Shown one piece after another: positions 42,330-53,900 of a stretch of DNA of 64,000 nt (positions are counted from its first letter, which is position 1; every line of letters begins with the position of its first letter). Both the position numbers and the translations under genes were made by a program. Under the pieces are notes generated by a model. It did no database searches, was not told where the DNA came from, and saw only the letters and a list, made by a program, of their open reading frames with translations. Source of the DNA: Cucumis sativus (lineage: Eukaryota; Streptophyta; Magnoliopsida; Cucurbitales; Cucurbitaceae); assembly GCF_000004075.3 (NCBI RefSeq), contig NC_026661.2:20736307-20800306 (forward strand), read 5' to 3'.

Positions 42330-45300
42330 TATTATGAGACTGTATACACACGTCGATGCAAACTGAAATAAAGTGTGTGTATACATTATAGTTGTTAAAA
42401 TCAGCTTATGCATATCTTAATTAATCTCAAGTGTCTAACTTTGACTTGGGTTCCGCACGTCTCAACTACTCTCACAAGACTACTACCAACCCTAGTATAT
42501 TTATTTTTCCTTTTTATAGGAACCATAATCATTTTATGGATGGTATGAAATAGCAGTCAACACAGCTACATTTGGTTTCTAAGTAAACTCAGGATATTTA
42601 ATTGTAGGTAGGTAGTCATATCATGCTTTGAACTCAATCGCTCTTAAGTTTTTTTTACTTTTTCATCTGCCATTGATCACTGATTCACCATTATGCCAAC
42701 TTATCACAGTTTACAAATCAAAGTACATATGATCACACATTTAAATATGGTTATGTAGACCTGCTATGAAATTATCTTCTCAAGCTTTTCAAGATGTTAA
42801 AAACTGTTCGTCTCTTATAGAGAAGGGAAAAAAGGCAATTGCCTTTCTTTCTTATTGTAAGACCGTTAGTTATGGAATTGGTAGGATTATAGAAAATATT
42901 AGTATGGTTATTAGAAGGAGCATATTAGTAATTAGATAGTAAGTTGGCAAGGGCTTTCAGTTATAAATAGTGAGAGAAGGTGGAGAGGAAAGGGGAAGAA
43001 TTTTGTAGTGTTTTCCAATAGGATTATTGGGAGAGAATAGTCCTCTCGAAAGGCTATGTTATATTGTAGTTTCTTTATTGATATTCCAATAGAAATCTAT
43101 CTTTAGTGTTCTTTGTCTGTTCTTTGTGTTACTGAGTACTCTTGTTAGGAGGTATTCTAACACTTATTTAACTCAATGTACAAATATGGAACCTACCAGC
43201 CTATGTAGTAGAAAATAAACTTTACCAATTTTATTTCGGTTCCTGTAGGACCTTAGAGCCAAAGAAATAAACCAAGCCATATAATTTGAGATCTTTTCAC
43301 TCAAAGAGAAGCAGCTGCAGGAGATCGAAATCCTAGAAATCAACCTAGAAAAATAAATCCATCTAATACCTGTAGTTGTCAGGATTAATGGCAAGTAGCT
43401 TCTTGTACAAATTTTCAGCTTCTTCCAGACGTCCAAGCTTCACTAACAGAGAAACCTCTTGTTCCTTGTAAGACAATTTGTCAACCTGAAATGAGCAAGA
43501 GTGGTCAGTACTGCCGCTTCGAACTCTGTATTTTTCTTTTTTGGTGGGACAAGAAACAAAAACTTCTTTTAATGAGAAATCAAACTTCCAACATGAAAGT
43601 ATTTTTTTTCAATATCCGTGACTGTTCGAACCAGCTTATGCGCACCTCAACTAATCTCACAGAACAACCCACCTAACCTTAATTCCTAGGTAGGTGGCCA
43701 CCATGAATTGAACTCGTGACCTTTAGTTAAAAGCTAGATATATATATATATGATTTTTATTTAAAAGAAAAAGGCCTGAAATACTAAAGTAATTCAAAAG
43801 TTACAAGATACCAAACACCCAAAAAAAAAGGCCTAACAAGGCATAATTCCATGTTTTAAAAAATAATACTACGCAAAACAAATAAAAACACAAAATGGGT
43901 ATAAAAAATTCAGTCCTAACCCATGTTAAGTGGAAAAATTAGTTTAGATAACCAATGAGACGGAATCGACAAAATCAACTTACAATTTTTGGCTCTTTCT
44001 TGTGCAACTCACCCAGAGCTCTTTCAAGAGAGCCACATTCATCCAGCAAAGAAATCTGAAAGAAGAATACAGATGGGTTATTGACCAAACTAAACTAGCT
44101 AATAAATACTGCCAACAAGGTTTAATCTTGTGACATGTATAGAAACCTCATCAAAGAACTACAAAAGCAATTATAACTTTGTTAATAGAAAAGACATGTA
44201 TAAATAAAGAACAAACCTTATACAAGAGCATCTCTCCATGCTCACAACGTTCACTCTCTGGTGGATAATCATCTTCAAGCGTACCTTCGTATGCTTCCAA
44301 AATTTCAACTGCTTTTGATGGACTAAAAGTGACCCAAAAAATTTAAGCAGAAAACCGTGTGTTACTCTTTAAGTACACAAAATAATAAATACTTGCGTCA
44401 AGTAATCTGGCAACTGTTACAAATAAAAACCCAGAATAGTGAAAAATCTACTTAAGGCTGGATAGAACAATGAATTGTCTAACATATTAAAGTCACAAGG
44501 TTCTCAACTTCTTTATCTAACAAAAACAGAATTAAAACCAACCTCGAGATGGGGTTTTGAATAACCATTTAAAATGTATATTATATTTATATATACACAC
44601 CTATTTTATTTTTATTTTTTTGATGAAAAAACACAACTTTCATTGAGAAAGAATAAAATAATAAACGGGCACTGAGAAGTAAACCCACAAAAAGAAGGAA
44701 TCCCACATTTGCGTAATAGGCATTTTTCCATTCTCAGGAGCTCTCTGAGAACATATGTGAGCATAAAAGGTTTCCCTGGCATTGCTGGGGATGGTGATTA
44801 AAAATACTCTTCCTTTTTCTGAAAGAATAATTTTTACAATTCCAAAGTAGAGAAACCCATTCGTACATTGTAATATAAATGGCTCAAAATTCTGAATATC
44901 ATACTGTGAGGCTATGCAAAATAATTGATACAACTATAAGACATAATTACAAGTCAAACAGATAGAACTGTACTTTGAATTTAAGTGATGAGCAACAGAA
45001 AATCCAATCCAGTTCATGCGATGGTTTGGTTTCAACGTCAGAAGTTGTTGTCTCGTTTCAACAAAACCTTTCAAGTCTCTCATTTGAGCCTGCAGCATTA
45101 AAGGTAAGAAACATGAGCAAAAAAAACCATACCCCAAAATAAATGAAATAGTAAGGAAAACAATTGCGAAAGAATAAAAGTCATTAAAACTAGATCAAAA
45201 TAAAGATCACCCGCTATCTAATAAATGGATATCCACAAAAATATACAATTTCTCAGTTCCTATCCTTTAACTTCCCTTTTATGCACGTTCTAGACCATGT

Positions 45301-47142
45301 AACTTAGCAAGATAAAATCTCTAAATAATTCATACAAAGTGAAATTAGATGCATTAAGAGGCCAAGACGAAAGATATGGAGAAAGGCTAAAATATCACTT
45401 ACATTATATCCTGAACAGACGCAAAAAAATAGCAAAATGATAACAATCCTAGAAGCATCCCGAGGCTATGTTCCCAGTGAAAAAGATTCATGATGAATGA
45501 TAAGTCAGTATGATCCAATCCCTTGTTGCTCCAATTTGTTGCAACTCCCAACTAGAAATCTACTTTCCTCTTAATGGACAAAGCTTGAGCACCCATATTA
45601 AACTCTTCTCTTCATCTCTTCTCATCACCGCCTATCTAATACTTTTTGTCAGCTTGGAGTTGGTGCAAATTTTAGTTACTTCAACACAAATAGGTGCTAT
45701 TCATTCAGAAATTGCAGTGCCTTCTATGTCTATGTCAGCACCAAGTGGAAGTCAGTGGTTAGACACAAATTTTAGGATAGAAAACTTCAATGTTTGTTTC
45801 TCTCAGTGACCAAAATTGCATATAGTTCAACGAAAATTTTTACTTGAGCTAATTAAAAGTCCTATTGTCGGAGGCTTGGTACCGTTTGGTACTACTTATA
45901 CAATAAATGAACTTCCCTAATAATAACCTCAATTAGATCATTAGTTCCATTAATGCCAGTCAGAAGCTCTTGTAAATTATAATTGTTCGTAATAGTAGCT
46001 CAACTTAAACTTTACAGAAAAACAAATACTATTACCAAGATTCAGAAGTAACAAACGGAATTTCAATGTTGCACAAATATAATGCAGAAAACCATAGGCA
46101 AAAATGAGATATGGTTCAAACCTGTAGAAGTGACAGGTCACGTAAAATTTCAATATTGTCAGGATCTATTTTCAGGGCATTTCTGTAACATTTAATTGCC
46201 TCCCTGTATTCTCTATCCGAGCGGTATAAAAGACCATAAACATGCCAGCAAACATGACTTTTGAGGTCATTCTGCATCAAAACAATAACTCAGATGATCA
46301 GGAACTATGATACAAATCGGCTACTATAGAAACAAAGAATCTCGAGTGCAATGAAAAACACACAAACCTTCAATCCTAATCGAACAAGGTCATATGCTTC
46401 GGCCTTACGATCCATGCAATTTAATGTTAAACCCTTCATGGATAAAGTTTCTGATATCATGGGGGAACAACAATTATTCGAGATAGTAAAAAAGATAAAA
46501 TACAAGATAGTAAATAGTACTCGTCCAATATCCAATATTTCGGCCCCGGGTGCTACATACAATTTCCACTTGAGTGTTGATTAACCAAGAGTTAGAATTA
46601 CCTCCATGTTCAGGAAACTTCTTCAAAATTTGATCAGCTGCTTTCAGGCCCTTCTTGTACTGTTTTGTTTCGTATGATTTCTACAACAAACAAAAAAAAA
46701 AAAAAAAAAAACACAAGACTCAATTAGCCATTGCAACAACACAGCTGTTGGATATCGTAACAACTAAAAAAATAACCAAATCACATCATAGTACTAACCA
46801 CTGAAGTAGCATACAACCCAATTATAATAAAAACTAGCTTACATATTCCCTATTTCGAAGGAAATGAGAATGTAATCAAATAATGTTCGAAGTTTCCTTT
46901 ATTCTCCACATTTCTTAATGAAATAACACAAACCCAGTACAAAGTTCAGTACAAAAACTAGGGTTTATGTTCTAATAAAAACAAAAGAAGAGAAAAGAAA
47001 AAAGAAGGGGGAGGCAAAAACATTTCAGTTCGATCGAAGTATGATTAAAGTGATGAAGATGAAGGGCATAGAAAGCAATCGATGAACTTACGACGATGAG
47101 CTTGAAGAGGTTAGCCTCCTTGGGTGGAAGTGACGCACCCAT
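31837..47142 (-). CDS. NAA15: N-terminal acetyltransferase A auxiliary subunit NAA15
   Basis: Ribosome-bound TPR scaffold that holds catalytic NAA10 for co-translational N-terminal acetylation. The 26 exons (minus) are 47142-47092, 46680-46602, 46450-46368, 46271-46122, 45089-44974, 44322-44217, 44055-43984, 43485-43370, 42282-42150, 41052-40975, 40873-40820, 40677-40607, 38916-38862, 38767-38672, 38274-38146, 38020-37938, 37844-37614, 35514-35382, 35305-35198, 35119-34988, 34765-34709, 33213-33116, 33037-32979, 32510-32399, 32297-32197, 32024-31837. All phases close to 896 aa, the normal plant length. The start [17 protein letters not shown] and blocks such as [19 protein letters not shown] and [19 protein letters not shown] are typical. 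A Lys/Arg-rich helix is at 596-612 and [17 protein letters not shown] lies near the C-terminus. The introns have collected LINE, LTR and SINE insertions, making it the longest gene here, yet no exon is damaged. Confidence 0.97.
33543..33567. repeat. (TA)n microsatellite in NAA15 intron
   Basis: Alternating TA tract in the intron between exons 21 and 22. Confidence 0.85.
34010..34480 (-). mobile_element. 5'-truncated LINE fragment in NAA15 intron
   Basis: Read on the minus strand with a few frameshifts, it gives a pattern typical of the zinc-binding tail of plant LINE reverse transcriptases: [18 protein letters not shown], then ENLTHLFSSCTFARSF and KAFGWHTA. The 3' end reads ATCAATAAAATGTTTCC followed by an A-rich tract, similar to the LINE end at 40.3 kb. 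It has the same orientation as the host gene and lies in intron 21. Confidence 0.65.
35969..37308 (+). mobile_element. 5'-truncated LINE retrotransposon in NAA15 intron
   Basis: Antisense to NAA15, in its 2.1-kb intron 17. The plus strand encodes, with breaks, the C-terminal part of a LINE polyprotein: [35 protein letters not shown] and [13 protein letters not shown], then further on [20 protein letters not shown]. It ends in a 14-base A tail at 37295-37308. ACAAATTA occurs both at 35961-35968 and just after the tail at 37310-37317 and may be the target duplication. Frameshifts and stops make it inactive. The left boundary depends on that duplication. Confidence 0.8.
39950..40350 (+). mobile_element. 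degenerate LINE 3' fragment in NAA15 intron
   Basis: At about 40,090-40,190 the plus strand reads [20 protein letters not shown], close to the conserved W..W.ERN.R.F..KE block near the end of plant LINE proteins. The element runs to ATCAATGAAATTGTTTCC and an A-rich end near 40,345. It sits in the 1.7-kb intron 12, antisense to NAA15. The 5' limit is not defined and may extend to about 39.4 kb. Confidence 0.6.
42313..42333. repeat. (AT)n tract after an A run
   Basis: A poly-A run passes into AT repeats in NAA15 intron 8, close to the acceptor of exon 9. Confidence 0.8.
42395..42500 (-). mobile_element. degenerate Au-like SINE tail
   Basis: Plus-strand AGCTTATGCATATCTTAATTAATCTCA matches, with several changes, the AGCTTATGCGCACCTCAACTAATCTCA of the better SINE at 43.6 kb; a second partial match (CACGTCTCAACTACTCTCACA) follows. 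It is too decayed for firm borders. Confidence 0.35.
42856..43162 (+). mobile_element. solo LTR of a Copia-like retrotransposon in NAA15 intron
   Basis: The 307-bp element begins TGTAAGACCG and ends GTATTCTAACA, i.e. TG..CA. It is flanked by a perfect 5-bp duplication, CTTAT, at 42851-42855 and 43163-43167. It contains TTATAAATAG near 42962, a good promoter TATA box, and ATTCCAATAGAAATCTATC near its 3' side. It belongs to the same family as the LTR in GLYK intron 10. It lies antisense to NAA15 in intron 8. No internal region or second LTR is present, so it formed by recombination between LTRs. Confidence 0.9.
43600..43735 (-). mobile_element. Au-like SINE, 5'-truncated
   Basis: Read on the minus strand it contains GGTCACGAGTTCAATTC, which resembles a tRNA-type B box. 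It then has GGGTTGTTCTGTGAGATTAG and TTGAGGTGCGCATAAGCTGG, followed by a short A run at 43600-43607. That order and the GAGGTGCGC.AAGCTGG tail are the hallmarks of plant Au SINEs as I know them. It is in NAA15 intron 7, sense to the gene. Confidence 0.6.
44600..44935 (-). mobile_element. LINE-like fragment in NAA15 intron
   Basis: The minus strand has an open stretch including [20 protein letters not shown], which resembles an N-terminal segment of plant LINE ORFs. It is followed by CTCAATGAAAGTTGTG and an A-rich end near 44,600. The joining of an N-terminal-like motif to a LINE-type tail suggests a rearranged or short non-autonomous copy. Confidence 0.4.
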
Positions 47143-47173
47143 TGCTGCAGATAGTGGGAGATGGGGAAGAGGA

Positions 47174-47200
47174 TGAGAGAGAGAGAGAGAGAGAGAGAGA
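47174..47200. repeat. (GA)n microsatellite in the NAA15 leader
   Basis: About 13 GA units, CT-rich in the transcript sense, 32 to 58 bases before the NAA15 start codon. They probably form part of its 5' UTR. Confidence 0.9.
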
Positions 47201-47820
47201 TAAGAAAGGAGAGTGAAAAAGAAGTGAAAAGAGAAGAACTTTGAGGTTTGTATGGTGTGAGCTTATAGAGACAGGTGGGTTTGGAGTGGTGGCGTTTATC
47301 TGCTGCAACCCTACGGGGAAGGAGAAGATGAAAAAATGTATAAAATCAATCAATTAATTAATTAATATTGACCGAAAGGAAAAAAAGAGAAAAAGAGGAA
47401 TTTTAGGGAATAAGCATTGATTTGTATTTCTTTTTGTAATTTGTTGTAATTTACATCGCAATGCGCGCGTGAACTTCCCCTACAATAATTTGTCTTTCAA
47501 CTCTTTCCTTCTATTTTCGTTGAGGTGAAAATTCAATATTAAAGCTAAATAATCATTTTTAAAAATTACCAAAAATATAGCCTTTAACAATATATTTATA
47601 TTTAGTAACAAAAAAAACACATTTGTTGTAAATAATTTGTTTAAGTTTTTTATAATAATAATAATAATATGGTAGGGTGATATTTGCCATTATACTTTTA
47701 ATTTTTTAAATAAAAATTTGAGTACCAAATTTATCCAAAAAAATTAAAATAAGATACTTAAATTATACTGATTATATAGATTTAAAATTCAATATTTAGC
47801 ATTTATAAACTTAAGGGCCC

Positions 47821-47872
47821 ATTTGTTATTACTAAACATTTGAGACTTAACGGCCCATTTGTTACTATTTTA
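47821..47872. repeat. short tandem duplication around GGCCCATTTGTTA
   Basis: GGCCCATTTGTTATTACTA at about 47816 recurs as GGCCCATTTGTTACTATTT about 37 bases later. The second copy directly adjoins the left end of the inverted-repeat element. Confidence 0.6.
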
Positions 47873-48529
47873 AGAGGAGTGTTCATAAAATATTGAAAAT
47901 CAAACCTATTTGACAAACCAAACCGAATCGAAATCGATTGCATATGATTTGGTGTCGTTTGGTTTAATATTTTGAATCGATTCTAAAACCAAATCATATT
48001 GCTTCTTTTAAACAAATTTAAATAAATGTTCATTTTGTTTCTAAAATTTAGATAAACAAGTTAACTCGGGATCCAGTAAAATCTAAAATATAGAGGAAAA
48101 TTTTATAGGACTCAGTGTTTTGGTAGCTCGAGATTGTTCAAGATTTTAAACATACAAATTTTATCAAACTTGATGCTTTGATAGCCCAATATTCTTCGAA
48201 ACTTAAAACATAAAGGCAAAGTTTCCAAAACTCGGTGCTTTAGTAGTCTAAGATTGTTCAGAATTTAGAATAGATAGGAAAACTTTTACCAAACTTGGTG
48301 CTTTCATGGCTTAATATTGTTCAATATTTAAAACAGAAAGGCAAATGTTATCGAATTCGATGTGTTTGGTGTCCTGATATTCTATGGGATTTAAACCGAA
48401 CCGCATGTACTATTCGATTTTGATTAGGTTTTACACACATGTTTTGTTTCGTATGATATTTTTTTACATTTTGCGGTTCGATGCAGTTTTAGCTTGAAAC
48501 TAAATTCAATCGGACCGTGAACACCTCTA
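47873..48529. mobile_element. non-autonomous TIR element with internal tandem repeat
   Basis: The left end AGAGGAGTGTTCA (47873-47885) is inverted at the right end as TGAACACCTCT (48518-48528), with a 2-base gap in the alignment. TATTTTA stands at both outer sides (47866-47872 and 48530-48536) and extends to 8 bases with one mismatch, as expected of hAT-type elements. The ends carry AAACCGAA- and CGGTTCGA-type sequence. The middle holds five copies of a roughly 60-bp repeat. There is no transposase frame. Confidence 0.65.
48110..48400. repeat. about 60-bp tandem repeat, five diverged copies
   Basis: Units start with ACTCAGTG at 48110, ACTTGATG at 48168, ACTCGGTG at 48230, ACTTGGTG at 48293 and ATTCGATG at 48355, spaced 58-63 bases. 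Each continues with a T(G/T)GTAG-like stretch and (A)TATTGTTC. A shortened sixth unit may precede them at 48063. They lie inside the TIR element. Confidence 0.75.
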
Positions 48530-50988
48530 TATTTTAAACAGCAAATTGCCGAAAATATTTTTAAATACAGCATAATGTTGTCATTTAGTTACAAACACTG
48601 TTTTGTTACTTCGTTTATCATTAGTACATATATTAGTTATAAGTGAAATTTGTATTTGTAAATGTTGTAATATGTTTTGTTATATTTTAAAACAACCATA
48701 ATTTTTCTTATCAATGAACGCTTGCTCAGTTTTAAGAATATAAACTAACTTGTATTGTACCATAGATGTTTTTTTTCCTTCTTGATTGTAGTTCAATACA
48801 CTTAGTGAGAAATGTGTGTTTGAGTTCCCAACTTCGAGTGGATCGTGTGAGCTATTGTACCTCATGACATAATTCATATTGCTCCAATAGTTAGTGTTTC
48901 AAACTATTGTAACCTACAAACTATCATATTGCTATTTCACGTCACTTCTTGTTACAATGTTCTCTACCCATATAGAAACATATTGCACTTAATCATAGAC
49001 TAATACAATCCATATGAAAATGTATTGCGCCCAAAACACGTGCTATGTTAAATTCACATTGTTACCACCCACAACCGATGATACAGTCAAACAAGTACTT
49101 CAAACACTCTTTAACAATTAAAAAAAGAAAACCGAATTCAACAAGCATAAAATTTGTCCTACCAACTTTAATCAAATCTCTAATTTCACTCTACAAACTG
49201 TAGCAATAACAAGAATGTCCATGCAAGTGGTGCACTTTATATATTGTTGAACTAAAAACATACACAAACAAAAACAAATAAAAATGACATAGTTGTATGG
49301 TTTTACACGTAAGACTACCATGGTATATTATACGTTTTCAAGTTTAAATTTGATAAATTTAGTATGCATCATACAAAAAACTACAACATTCTTATTTTAA
49401 TTTATTTCAAAACGACATGTGTGTAATATTAACTATGTACATTTTGTTTGATAATTTTCATCTTAACCATCATCTAACTATTATAATATCTAAATATATT
49501 GGATTTTGTTGTACTATGAATGTACAGATAAAATAAAAAATACAATAGTTTACCGAAAGATTTGTTTAACCATCTACTTTCAAAGCTAAAAATTTAGCCA
49601 ATATATGTCTAAATCGTCTAAAACACAACTAGTTTAGTCAACTTTCTATATAAGAAAAGAATATTTACATTCTTATTTCAATAAAGACTAACTTTTAAAT
49701 AACAAAATTATAAAATTCCCAAGTCATTCAAATTATTCTTTTAAGTTAATAGACTAGATATTGGAATATACTGATTTGTACACAAATAAAACAAAACAAA
49801 CATGGAGTAGACTACAGTAGAAGGACGTATAAAGTAAATGGACTAAAACATATTTCAACTAAAAAATATTTTTGTTTAGACCCAGAAGTACTTTTTTGTT
49901 TTTTACCCATTTGAAAAGAAAAGCATCAATTGCCATCTTGCAACTTTTTAGATGCATATATAAGAAAACAAATGTAAAGGAAAAGAAACTCCTTTTTAAA
50001 AAATAGTTTGGGTTACTTCTATTTTTATTTTAAAATTGTAATATGATCTTTTTTCCTAAGAAATATATGAAAATTACAATATATAATTTTATGGCAAAAA
50101 TATATCAGAGTAGCAATTACATTAACCATATCAATATTCTGAAATTCTTAAAACATATTAGGGGAAACCAAAAAGTTCTGATTTATATTTGTATCCAATT
50201 ATGATATTTTTTATTTGCTTATTTTCTGTTGTGATATTTGAAATCAAGAAACAAACAAACAATATGATTAAACATACTAATTTCATAAAAGGGTGAAACC
50301 AAAAATAGGAAAAAAGGTTCTCATGACTCTAGAAAACCATTGGGTTACTTTTTTTTTCTCTGAGTTAAACTAAGTTTATTTGAGCATAAATATTTTTGAC
50401 AAGTTCTCTAATTTGGATGTATAAGCTTAAATTATCCCTAAACTTTTAAATTGTTTAAAACAACGCATTAAAAGTATTAAAATACTAAAAATGAAATTGT
50501 AACTTCTCGCTCTAAATTTGGTGAACCACCATCGATGAATTTATGTTGTAATTTGATAAAAAAACCAATATTTTGATTGAGCATTTTGAATTAGAATTGT
50601 AATACAAAACTCATTTGGTTTGGACACTTTCAATTTGACTATATTTTCAAGTGTTTTCACGTTTTACGAACTTACTTACACTTCTAGAATTCCTAGTAAT
50701 TTTCTAATTGCATTCCCGCTGTCCAAACACCACGAAAAGATAGCATTATACAGCTACAAAAGGTTAACTATTGAATGTTCAAATGTTTGAGAGCAATTTT
50801 AAAATCCCAAAATCAAAAGTGATTATAATATTTTAGAACCACTCTCAAACATGTCAAACATGTCAAGTAAGCACGAGAATATAGAATCAATGGACCCATT
50901 CTCACTTCTTTAGATTAACACAAGCATACTATGGCAACAACGCATACCAGCAAAAGCGTTTCTCTTTGTAAATCTCAAAGGACCTAAA

Positions 50989-53900
50989 CTAAGAATTCTT
51001 ACAAACTACTTTATGGAATGCCACGTCTATCTCCTCCTCAGTCATCTCAATCGTGTCATCACTATCATATTCCTTTGTTTCATGACCATTCTTCGACTCT
51101 TTCTTGACAATTCGCTTCTTCTTTCTTTCTGGGGAACTCTCAAGAAGAGAATTAAGTTCTACTTCATAAATGCTTTTAGAATCCGTGGCCTGCCTGCAAA
51201 GTTCCTCCTTTGATATCGACTCTTTCTTATTGCTAAGCTTTGCCAGCTCTTCCACCACCTGGGGAACGAACTTCCATTCTTCAGTCATCTGATTGATGTC
51301 CTGCACAAGAATTAATTGTGTTTAAAGTGCCAATCTATAAGGCTGAGAGCAGATACCTTTTCCATTTCACGTTAAATAAAATAAATGAACAATGAAGCAT
51401 GCAAGCATATTGCGAGAAAGGCGAGATAATGAGAGAAGTGACAGTGGAATATTTGACAGGACGCTCGCATGAACCTTGAAGGAACAAAATCCAGCACCAG
51501 TTGAACTCAAAATTATTCCCAGCCAATAGAAATTCGTGATAAAATGGTTCTCATGCTAAGTTGCAACTGTCAGGGGTTGAAATGCCTGATCATTCACAGT
51601 ATAGCTGATTGGTCGGTAATATCATCTGTTTTCTCACACTAGCGAGACACCGAGACCATTTAGAAAATCTCAATAACATACATTGATGTTTTTTTTACAC
51701 GTTATCTTATAGTTAGGCAAACATTTAGTAGCACAGTGAGTGCAAAGGAGAAATAGATAGATCATAAATACATAAATAGGAAAAAACTGTCTACCTGATT
51801 TTGATGAAGAGAATCTATGGCATCTTGTAAACAAGTTAAAATTCCTTCTGCTGCTATTTTCTTTATCTCACTTGGATCTGGCTACAAAGGTTAAAAATAA
51901 GAATTAAAATCAACGAAGTCTCACAATCTATCCAAATTTGAAGTGTGAAAAACCAAAGAGCCCATACATTCCTAAGAACCAACCAAGGGATTGAGAGAAG
52001 ATTCCAGGTTGCCATTGAACTCAATTGGGGTACTTTGTGCTTGAAGTAAAATCTATACATTGCATAAAACAGAAAAGCATGTGTGTTACCTTCTCTTCTT
52101 GACTCTCTAGCCAAGAAAGTGTCTTATGGTAATCATCAATAGCCCATTTCTTTAATTTCGAAGGAGAAAAGCAGTCTCTTGAAAAATTACTCCGTCTACT
52201 CTGGATATCTCGCACAATCAATGGTATAAATAGCCATATATCAGCATTTGTATGTATATGAATATAAAAGATGTAGCCGAACAATAACCAGCATCCCACA
52301 AAAGGTCAATTTTGTTTTGTTACGTCCCATATAAAGCATACAAATACTAATCAGAATGGAAAGACAAAGACGATATAATGGAATATAATTTCAAAAGAAT
52401 TAGACTATTTACCTGAGCTATCTCCGGCTCATGTGGTTTTAAATGTGAAGTTTTTTCAACCACTCTCTGAGGTTTCTTGGATGGTGATGGAATATCTGCA
52501 ACCATAGACCCCAGGATGAAAATGGATGATGGGAAATTAAAAAATGATTCTTCGGCATATCAGGTACAAGGTGAAGGAACGAAAGGTATCAAAACATTGA
52601 AAAAATCAGGAAAACAACGAAATGATAGTTACAAGACTTCAAGTGTCCAACGCCATGACACCAACCAAAAAAGTGGGTGTGGGGGGGTGGGGGAGGAATT
52701 TTCTTTGGTTTGCAACTGTAGAAGCCAAAGATTCAAACTGCCAAGGATATTTTGCCAAGGCATCAAGTTCTCACTCAGGGAGAGGAAATTTACTCATCAG
52801 ATTCTCTTTTTGGGTCATTAGATGATTAAAGGTGTCTTTCTCTGGGTATAGTAAGCTCCCGTGTTTTTTTATGGGCCTACTTTTTCTCCTTTATTTGGCT
52901 GACTTCAATAGTTGGCTTCTGTTTCTTTCTTTCTTTCTTTCTTCTCTCCTATCTTTTTGTTTTTTGTTATTTTTTTAAAATCACTTTCTCATAGAGTTTT
53001 GTTTTGGGGTTCTTTGTTGGAGGCTTGGAGCCTTGTTCTTGAGGGCTGCCGAACCTGGATCATTTCACTTGATGGCTCATTGCTTCTGATTTTCTTTGTC
53101 TTTTTTGGTTGCAATGCTCTAGTTGAGGTTGTTTGTTTCATTTTTCTTTCCTTTTCCTCCTCACTCCATCGGGAGTTTGTTTCCTGAACATTTCCTTATC
53201 ATATTATGAACGAAATGTTTCTGGTTCAGAAAAGAGCACAACACAGTAAATAATATACTGGGGGAAAAACACTTCACTACTAATTGTTTTTTAGGGTTTT
53301 GATGTAAGGCAGTGAAAATAAGAACCATATTTTACTTAGTTATAGAATCATTTACAAATGCTAGAATGGGGTTTTTAAGGAACTTAACCTTGGTGTATGG
53401 TAGATTCTCTAGTCATGAACCTTCGCTAACTCCTTTGTGGCTTCTACAGAAATCTAAGTTTTCATGGCTTTGTGTGGTAAAAACACTTCAGAATGTTCAG
53501 TAGAAAAGGAATTAAAGAACATTTTGAAGGAATGAGTAAGGTTGGGAGAATATTTTTATTTGGAAAAAAGATTAAATTCTATGTCGTTTTGGTTTACTCT
53601 CTCTTCCTCTCAAGTAATAATAACACCTTTCTCATTGTAGCCAATTGGTGTGGCTTTTGTAACCTCCTATAATTTGTATATCTCTTTGTATTTTTCATAT
53701 GATCACTAAGAAGTTTGTTTCTTCTAAAGTTGGTCAATCGAAAACAATGCACCATAGTTTGACTATAGTTCTATGACTACTGTGTCAGCTGTGGCCATGG
53801 TGGTTTTGAGTCTTGTGACTAACATTAACATTCAGTGGAACTACAGCCATGGAAACATAATTATTTTTAGATCACCTTGGGTGGCTTCACGTGAAAGATC

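Larger units (their letters stand above)
47201..50988. other. intergenic region between NAA15 and XRCC1
   Basis: The first few hundred bases hold the NAA15 promoter. The rest is AT-rich and carries a DNA-transposon-like element at 47.87-48.53 kb. The sequence near 50,988 is XRCC1 3' flank. No other gene is supported. Confidence 0.65.

Noticed and set aside
48110..48400. Possible CRISPR-like array from regular 60-bp spacing
   Set aside because: The units are diverged throughout with no constant repeat and unique spacer, and the locus is plant nuclear DNA.
52477..52821. 114-codon plus-strand frame overlapping an XRCC1 exon
   Set aside because: It begins in antisense to exon 4 of XRCC1 and continues into retroelement-like intron sequence. 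No domain is visible.
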